This document shows positions 58,638 to 64,000 of a DNA stretch of 64,000 nucleotides, one piece after another. Location: assembly GCA_963854835.1 (NCBI GenBank), contig OY978525.1, positions 59,966,855-60,030,854 on the forward strand, read 5' to 3'. Below the pieces are notes generated by a model. It had not been told where the DNA came from and did no database searches. It saw nothing but the letters and a program-made list of their open reading frames with translations. The translations under genes were made by a program, and so were the position numbers. Positions within the stretch are counted from its first letter, which is position 1. Each line of letters begins with the position of its first letter. The stretch comes from Megamerina dolium. Lineage: Eukaryota; Arthropoda; Insecta; Diptera; Megamerinidae.

Positions 58638-59875
58638 CGAGGGCGTATTGATAATGAAGCTACCTAAATAGGAAAAAAACATTTTTTACATTTATTTCTC
58701 AACATAGTCTCCTTTTACTTCGACACACTTAGTAAGACGATATTCCAACTTTTTTATACCATCTGAATAATACGATTTCGGGAACCCCTCAAAATACGCG
58801 TTAGTTTCGGTAATCACTTCTTCGTTTGAGCTGAATATTTTTCCTGCGAGCCATTTTTTCAAGTTTAGAAACAGGAAAAAGTCACTAAGAGCTAAATCTT
58901 GACTATAAGGTGGATGATCAACCAATTCGAAGTGTATTTCACGTAATTTTAGCATCGTATCTAATGCTGTGTGATCCGGTGTGTTGTTTTGAAGAAAGAG
59001 CACTTTTTTCTTCTTTAAATGTTTTCGTTTTTTCTTGATTGCATCATTCAATTGATAATACTTTCCTGTGATTGTGGATCCTTTTCAAGATAATCGATAA
59101 GCAATTTTCCGTGCAATACAGTGGCCATAACCTTGCCAGCCGATTTCACTGCCTTCGACTTCTTCGGAGCACTTCCACCAGCTTTCACCCATTGTTTCGA
59201 TTGATTTTTGGTTTCAGGTATGTAGTGGTGGACCCACGTTTCATCAACCGTTATTAATCGACGCCAAAAATCAACAGGATTATGCTTGATCATGTCCAAA
59301 CACCACTGTGAAGTGGTCTCTCGAACTCGTTTTTGTTCGACACTGAGCAAACGCGGCACCCATCTTGCCGATAGCTTTTTCATATACAAATGTTCATGCA
59401 AAATGTTGAACATACGTTCATATGAGATGTTTACCATATCAACAATCTCACGCAACTTGACTCGGCGATCATTCATAACGATTTCGAGGATTTTATTGAT
59501 ATTTTCTTTAGTAACCACCTCTTTTGGCCTTCATGTTGATGGTATTGTTACAGTGCTTATTCGGCCGCGTTTAAACTCAGCAATCCAATATTTTACCATG
59601 TAATCTGACGGAGCAGACTAACCGTAATGTTTATCGAGATTTCTTTTATATCTTTCACCGTTTTCCCTTTCAAATAATAGTGTTTAATCACTCCACGAAA
59701 TTCGCTTTTTTCCATTTTTCAAGAAACACAAAAGTTGGTTACTTCAAACGACTACAACAAATAAACTAATCGATGTATTTGGGTGTATTTTAACAGCTGA
59801 CGTCTGACAGATCGCAATTTCATGTTTGTGCTGCCTTTTTCGTACTTAGGTAGCTTCTTTATCAATCCGCCCTCG
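58638..59875 (-). mobile_element. Mariner transposon, irritans subfamily
   Basis: The 1,238-bp element has about 30-bp inverted repeats (CGAGGGCGTATTGATAATGA and its near-complement) with TA at 58,636-58,637 and 59,876-59,877. It carries a degraded transposase on the minus strand. Confidence 0.9.
58692..59715 (-). pseudogene. Irritans-type mariner transposase, inactive
   Basis: ATG 59715 opens MEKSEFRGVIKHYYLKGK, the N-terminal DNA-binding region, which breaks near 59,610. The second helical part (NDRRVKLREIVDMVNISYERM) and the linker WVPRLLS are at 59,518-59,350. The catalytic core has TVDETWVHHYIPE (first Asp, near 59,235). The second box is FLQNNTPDHTA near 58,985, where Asn stands for the catalytic Asp. 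The third is PPYSQDLALSDFFLF near 58,890. A frameshift near 59,050 joins the last two parts. The family mark is the Himar-like order and the D-D34-D spacing type. It lacks an essential metal ligand even apart from the shifts. Confidence 0.9.
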
Positions 59876-61037
59876 TACTACGTATGTTCTTTTTTCTTTC
59901 TTATTAACTAGCGTGATATCTGGTCTATTACTTATTACGGTTCTGTCTGTTAAGATGGTTCTATCCCAATAGATTTTAACATCATTATTCTCAATTATGT
60001 TTTCTGGAATATATTTGTAATATGGTTGTACTTCTTGGATTAAATTATAATTTTTTGCTAACTGTTGATGTACTATTTTTGCTGCTATGTTATGTCTCTT
60101 AGACATCCGCTTATAATATGATCTATTGTTTCTTTTTGTTGGAAACATTTTCTACATAAGTCGGATTCAATATTTTCTTTCATTTTCTTTTTTCTTTCTT
60201 TTGGTTGCTATTATTCCGTCTTGTATAGCTATCAGAAACCCTTCAGTTTCTGGGAACAGACGTCCTTGTGCTAGACATTTGTATGAGAGTTCTATGTGTA
60301 TTCTGTTATTTTGCATTAGGTTTATAAGTTTTCCATGTATTGGCTTTTTTCAGATTTCTTTTTCTATTTCAGGTGTTATGATTTGTGTTGATGCACTTTC
60401 CTGCTTTAAATTTAGAGGTGTGAATCCAACATCCAATATGGTTACTGCTTTATGGAGTTCTGTTTGTTTGCTGTAGAAATATTGTCTTAGTTTGTTTATT
60501 TGCATATTGTGTAGGTTGTGTATATCCGTAAGCCCTCTTCCGCCTTCTTTTCGTTTCAAAGTAATGCGTTCTGTGCATGAGTTCGGATGTAGATATCGAT
60601 GTTTATTAAGCATTAGTCGTGTTAATCTATTTAATCCTTCGAGATCATCGACCATTTAATTATATCAAATGACTAGGTTAAGATTGGTATCGCATACGTA
60701 TTTATTGCTTAAAGCAAGTTAATTGAGTTAAGCTTCGTTTGCTTGAGATTTGCCTTAACTATCGTATGATAAATTTTTGTATTTTGTTCGAAACCAAGGT
60801 ACTTGTATGTTTCACTAGGATGCATATTTTCCAATGTTCGTTATTCAAAGTCTAAGTATACGTTTGATCCTTCAGCTTTCCTTGTTCTATATGTAGCAGT
60901 TTACACTTGTTTGTTCCAAACTCCATACCAATATCTGTTGTAGGTTTTTCTATTTTTCTTGAAAGAGCTTACATTTGTGTTAAGTTAGATGCATAGTTTT
61001 TTATGTCACCCATATAGAGCAAATTCATTACATCCTT

Positions 61038-61087
61038 ATTATTATTATTATTATTATTATTATTGTTATTATTATTATCATTATTAT
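61038..61087. repeat. (TTA)n microsatellite
   Basis: About 16 units with a few substitutions, at the border between the R4-like and R1-type elements. Confidence 0.9.
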
Positions 61088-61745
61088 CAAAGGCCGTACT
61101 GGTGAAGCTGGCAGAGGGTATCAGCTACACAGAAGTCCTTAGAGACCTGCGTTAGAAGTTTAGACCAGAAGAAGCTGAAGTCGCGAGACGTTCGGTCAAG
61201 AAGACAAGGGATGGATCCATCCTTCTAGAATTTGCCAAAGGAAGGAAAAAAGAAGAGTTTTGCGAAGCAATAAAAAATACGCTTAAATACATCACGACAG
61301 TGAAAGACCTTAAGGCTAACGCCACAATTGAGATCTGTGACAGATTCATTCACGGACTCACAGGAGGTCTTAGTGGCACTTAGAGCAGCAATTTCAAAAC
61401 CAGACGAAGAGATCAAGGTTCGGTTGACAAACGTAAATAGCAGAGAACAACGCCGAGCATTTGTGAACTTGGCGGTGGAAGCAGCAAATATCATCCCAAA
61501 ATCACAGCGCATAAAGATTTGATGGACAAGCTGTAGGGTAAAACAATTAGAGGAAACTAATCGTTGTTTCAGATGCTTTGAGGCTGAACACCTACATGCA
61601 AATTGTAACGGTCCAGATAGGAAAGACCAGGGGCTATGTATACGTTGCGGAGAAAGCATACATATTATGCGAAGTTGCACAAATCCATCAAAGTGTTGCC
61701 TTCGAGCACATGCAAATCTGAAGGAGTTGAACCATGTACCGGGGT
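61088..61745 (+). pseudogene. R1-type ORF1 (gag-like) remnant
   Basis: The coiled region (VLVKLAEGISYTEVLRDLR, then PEEAEVARRSVKKTRDGSIL) leads to a nucleocapsid domain at 61,565-61,740 with CFRCFEAEHLHANC, CIRCGESIHIMRSC and a third CC...H knuckle. The first two have perfect CX2CX4HX4C spacing. A stop near 61,153 and a frameshift near 61,335 interrupt it. The protein would bind element RNA. Confidence 0.75.
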
Positions 61746-61984
61746 GAAGCAAATGCGCTGCTTTTAAGAAACCAATAGAAAGCAACCAGCAAAATAGAAC
61801 GAATCTTTTTATCATCAGCGAGCAATACAGGTAAACAGCGGAACCTGACTTGAAGACGATACGTCAACGGCAACCATCTATATACCTGCAAACAGCAACT
61901 TCAGACCACTGATATTGGAAAGGGACCCTGCTACGTTTATGCGCGCATTAAGGGTATAACATTTATACGCTGTTATCTCACTCC

Positions 61985-63546
61985 TAGTGATGATAGACAG
62001 ACCTTCCAAGGTAAACTGAACGACATTGAAGATAGAGCCTTGGAACTCGAAGGAGCTTTGGTAGTAGCTGGCTACTTCAACTCCCGTGCCTCAGAGTGGG
62101 GTATACCAACGACAGACGCTAGAGGTCGTCGAGTGGTAGACATGGCTGCAAAACGTTGCCTAATTGCAGTAAACACGGGCACTGCGAAATCACTCAGACG
62201 ACCGGGCTATGAAAGCACAACACCAGATATAACGCTTGTCACCGAAATAACAGCGGAGAAAATTAGTCGCTGGAGGATATTAGAGGATTTCACGGCCAGT
62301 GATTACCAGTACATCTCTTACTCTTTTGAGTTTTAAAGCAACAAAAAGACATCAGTGGATAGCGCTAAAAACGCCTACAAGTGGAGCGTTAACAGATTAA
62401 ACAGAGTGCAATAAAAGAGTAAGCAGAGTAAACCAAGCGGCCACGGCAAATGAAATAGTTACAAAAAACAATGAGTGTCACTAAGAAATCGTTCAATCTA
62501 TCCATGCCGAAAACAGGATATGTAGCGCAACTTAGAAAGAATTGTCTACGGTGCAGACGCAAGCTAACAAGAGCAAGAAGACAATAAAAATAACGGCAGG
62601 TGCAGCTCAAAGATCAATCCTTGGCCCGGACCTCTGGAATATAAGCTACGATAAGATTTTCGTATAGAAATGCCAGACGATACTTTTCTCGTACTCTTCA
62701 CAGACGACATAGCAGCCGTTATTACAGAGAGAAATACAAAAGAAGCGCAGCGAAAACTAACCTAGGTGATGTTCCGAGTACAAGATTGGTTGAACTATTA
62801 ATAACGCGGCGTCAAATCCCTTTGGAGTTAGCTATGCACATAAACGGTGAACAAGTAGCTACACAGAAGGTAGTGCGATATTTTGGTGTGAGATTAGACT
62901 CAAAGCTGACTTATATGGCACAACTACAGTACGCGTCGGATAAAGCTGCAAAAGTTACAGCTTCGCTAAACAGGCTGATGGCAAACATAGGCGGACCTTT
63001 TCCAAGTAAACGTAAAGTGTTAATGGCGGTAAACCACTCCATTCTATTATATGGATGTAAACTGTGGGCAGACATGTTTAAAACAAGAAGCAGAAGAAAA
63101 TTTGTGGCAGCAGTACAAAGGACTATGGCTCTACGTATAGCATGTGCCTATCGCACAGTACCATATGTGGCGGTGCTGGCGTTAGCGACAGTAACACCAA
63201 TTGATCTGCTAGCAGAAGAACGGAAAAGGATATATATGCAGAAAAAACCGGGAGGCTTCACGGCACTAGCAGTAAAACAACTACGAGAACAGACAATTCA
63301 AAATTGCCCACGAATACAGCAGATTGACTGCTAAAATAATACCAAACCTACGTCGATGGAAAGAGCGAAAACACGGCGAAGCAAATTATTATTTAACACA
63401 ATTGTTATCTGGCCATGGCTATTTTTGTAAATATTTACATAAAATGGGCAAGAGCGCACATGCGAGTTGTTTATACGTCGATTCCGAAGAAGACGATGCG
63501 GAACATACTTTCTTCAACTGCGCGAGATGGGGCAGTGAAAGAGCCT
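61985..63546 (+). pseudogene. R1-type ORF2 remnant (endonuclease and RT end)
   Basis: The endonuclease fragment (62,040-62,336) reads LVVAGYFNSRASEWG, where the usual GDFN Asp is lost to Tyr, then RRPGYESTTPDITLV and ASDYQYIS. A gap of about 300 bp follows, with stops. A YADD-like LFTDDIAAV box near 62,695 (with TDD in place of ADD) is followed by the RT thumb: VVRYFGVRLDSKLTYMAQL, SKRKVLMAVNHSILLYGCKLW. The end carries the C-terminal CX..DDAEHTFFNCARW motif at 63,480-63,535. Shifts occur near 63,330. Confidence 0.75.
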
Positions 63547-64000
63547 AGTTACAGGGTTCTGGGCCTGCAAAGGGTATTGCTGCTCCCTTCCTGGCAATCC
63601 TATTCACTAGCTCGTTGCCTCCAACTCCAATATGTCCTGGAAAACAAAGAATCCATTATTGGTTATTTTCACCAAGTTTATTCCGCTTATCAAGACATTC
63701 CCACATCAGTTTTGATTTCATCTGGTTAAAGTTCAGTGCTTTGATAGCAGCCTGACTGTCTGTCAGGATTGCAATCCTTCTATTCCGGTATTGGCGCCTT
63801 ATGTTGAAGTGGGCACACCTATCAATCGCGTATATTTCCGCTTGAAAGACAGTAGTATTGTCACCTAAAAGCTCCGAGTATTTATCGCCGGGCCTATCAC
63901 TCCTGCTCCGGCCCCTTCATTAGTCGTGGAGCCGTCCGTAAACCATGTTATCATGTTCTGGTTATCCCGCATGCTTTAGGCATACTTTTCCATTTGTTTT
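63546..64000 (-). pseudogene. RNase H fragment of an I/LOA-type non-LTR element
   Basis: The minus strand reads TWFTDGSTTNEGAGAGVIGP near 63,930, VFQAEIYAIDRCAHF near 63,830, ILTDSQAAIKALNFNQ near 63,760, then GHIGVGGNELVNRIA near 63,580. These are the four RNase H blocks of I/LOA/Outcast-type ORF2. At least two frameshifts and one stop break it. It runs off the window edge. Confidence 0.8.

Larger units (their letters stand above)
58501..61034 (-). mobile_element. R4/Dong-like non-LTR element, 3' part, split by mariner
   Basis: Minus-strand pieces from 61,034 down to 59,876 and from 58,637 down to about 58,550 form one element. The 58,638-59,875 mariner lies between them. Confidence 0.6.
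58550..61034 (-). pseudogene. R4-like reverse transcriptase and C-terminal region
   Basis: The RT core box reads LLYMGDIKNYAS near 61,010, a damaged form of the YMDD-type motif, followed by DIGMEFGTNKCK. Next come the GLNRLTRLMLNKHRYLHPNS and LKRKEGGRGLTDIHNLHNMQ blocks (60,655-60,520). The C-terminal region (60,148-59,885) has YYKYIPENIIENNDVKIYWDR and DRTVISNRPDITLVNKKE. Removing the mariner with one TA restores a frame into IAIQNDANLIQ (58,630-58,600). Stops and shifts are many. R4/Dong is my best match from motif memory; L2-type is possible. Confidence 0.6.
61088..63546 (+). mobile_element. R1-clade non-LTR retrotransposon remnant
   Basis: It contains ORF1 with three Cys/His knuckles, an endonuclease fragment, part of an RT and a C-terminal zinc motif, in that order. 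The central RT is deleted and all frames are broken. No TSD is seen. Confidence 0.8.

Overview
The window looks like insect nuclear DNA, most probably from a fly (Diptera). It is AT-rich with long (TA)n tracts, and it is built almost entirely from transposable elements (TEs) of types typical of fly genomes: an errantivirus-like gypsy element with env, a copia element whose primer site matches the half-initiator-tRNA type, LOA, RTE, R1, R4/Dong-like, jockey and CR1-like non-LTR elements, an irritans-type mariner, a DD41D mariner-like element and MITEs. I found no convincing host gene, rRNA or tRNA. Organism and family assignments come from motif recognition, not from database searches.

Layout, left to right. 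1-1,650 is AT-rich DNA with one MITE (1,011-1,382). 1,683-2,580 plus 7,783-9,145 is one old CR1/jockey-like element, split by a nearly complete LOA element (2,594-7,769) flanked by a perfect 13-bp target-site duplication (TSD). 9,434-22,826 is a gypsy element (family A, copy A1) with both LTRs. Inside A1 sit a TTAA-flanked MITE (12,496-13,231) and an env-bearing errantivirus (about 14,309-21,000), and the errantivirus gag itself carries a mariner fragment. 23,131-24,735 is a deleted RTE copy (minus). 25,774-27,061 is a DD41D transposon. 27,849-32,313 is a young copia element (minus). 32,319-36,597 is a decayed gypsy element (family C, minus). 36,681-39,932 is an RTE copy with an 800-bp tandem duplication (minus). 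40,141-54,597 is a complex of A2 (plus), C2 (plus) and A3 (minus), with the best-preserved RTE (49,464-52,820) inserted in A3 gag. 54,598-55,727 is a second LOA copy. 56,760-58,260 is a jockey remnant. 58,400-61,034 is an R4-like element (minus) split by a mariner. 61,088-63,546 is an R1-clade remnant. 63,546-64,000 is an RNase H fragment of an I/LOA-type element (minus).

No coding unit except LOA ORF1 and the truncated env is open over its visible length. Nested insertions with intact TSDs give a relative order: CR1-like before LOA, A3 before RTE-3, A1 before errantivirus, R4-like before mariner. The strongest observations are: (1) an apparent env splicing arrangement in the errantivirus, where one leader ATG opens an 8-codon uORF in unspliced RNA and becomes the env start after splicing; (2) a 25-bp sequence shared by the LTRs of family A and the leader of the unrelated errantivirus, repeated in both; (3) a 1.75-kb inverted repeat made by A2 and A3; (4) several TE ends lying in (TA)n tracts. 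The dense two-strand nesting is compatible with a piRNA-cluster-like region, which only small-RNA data could test.
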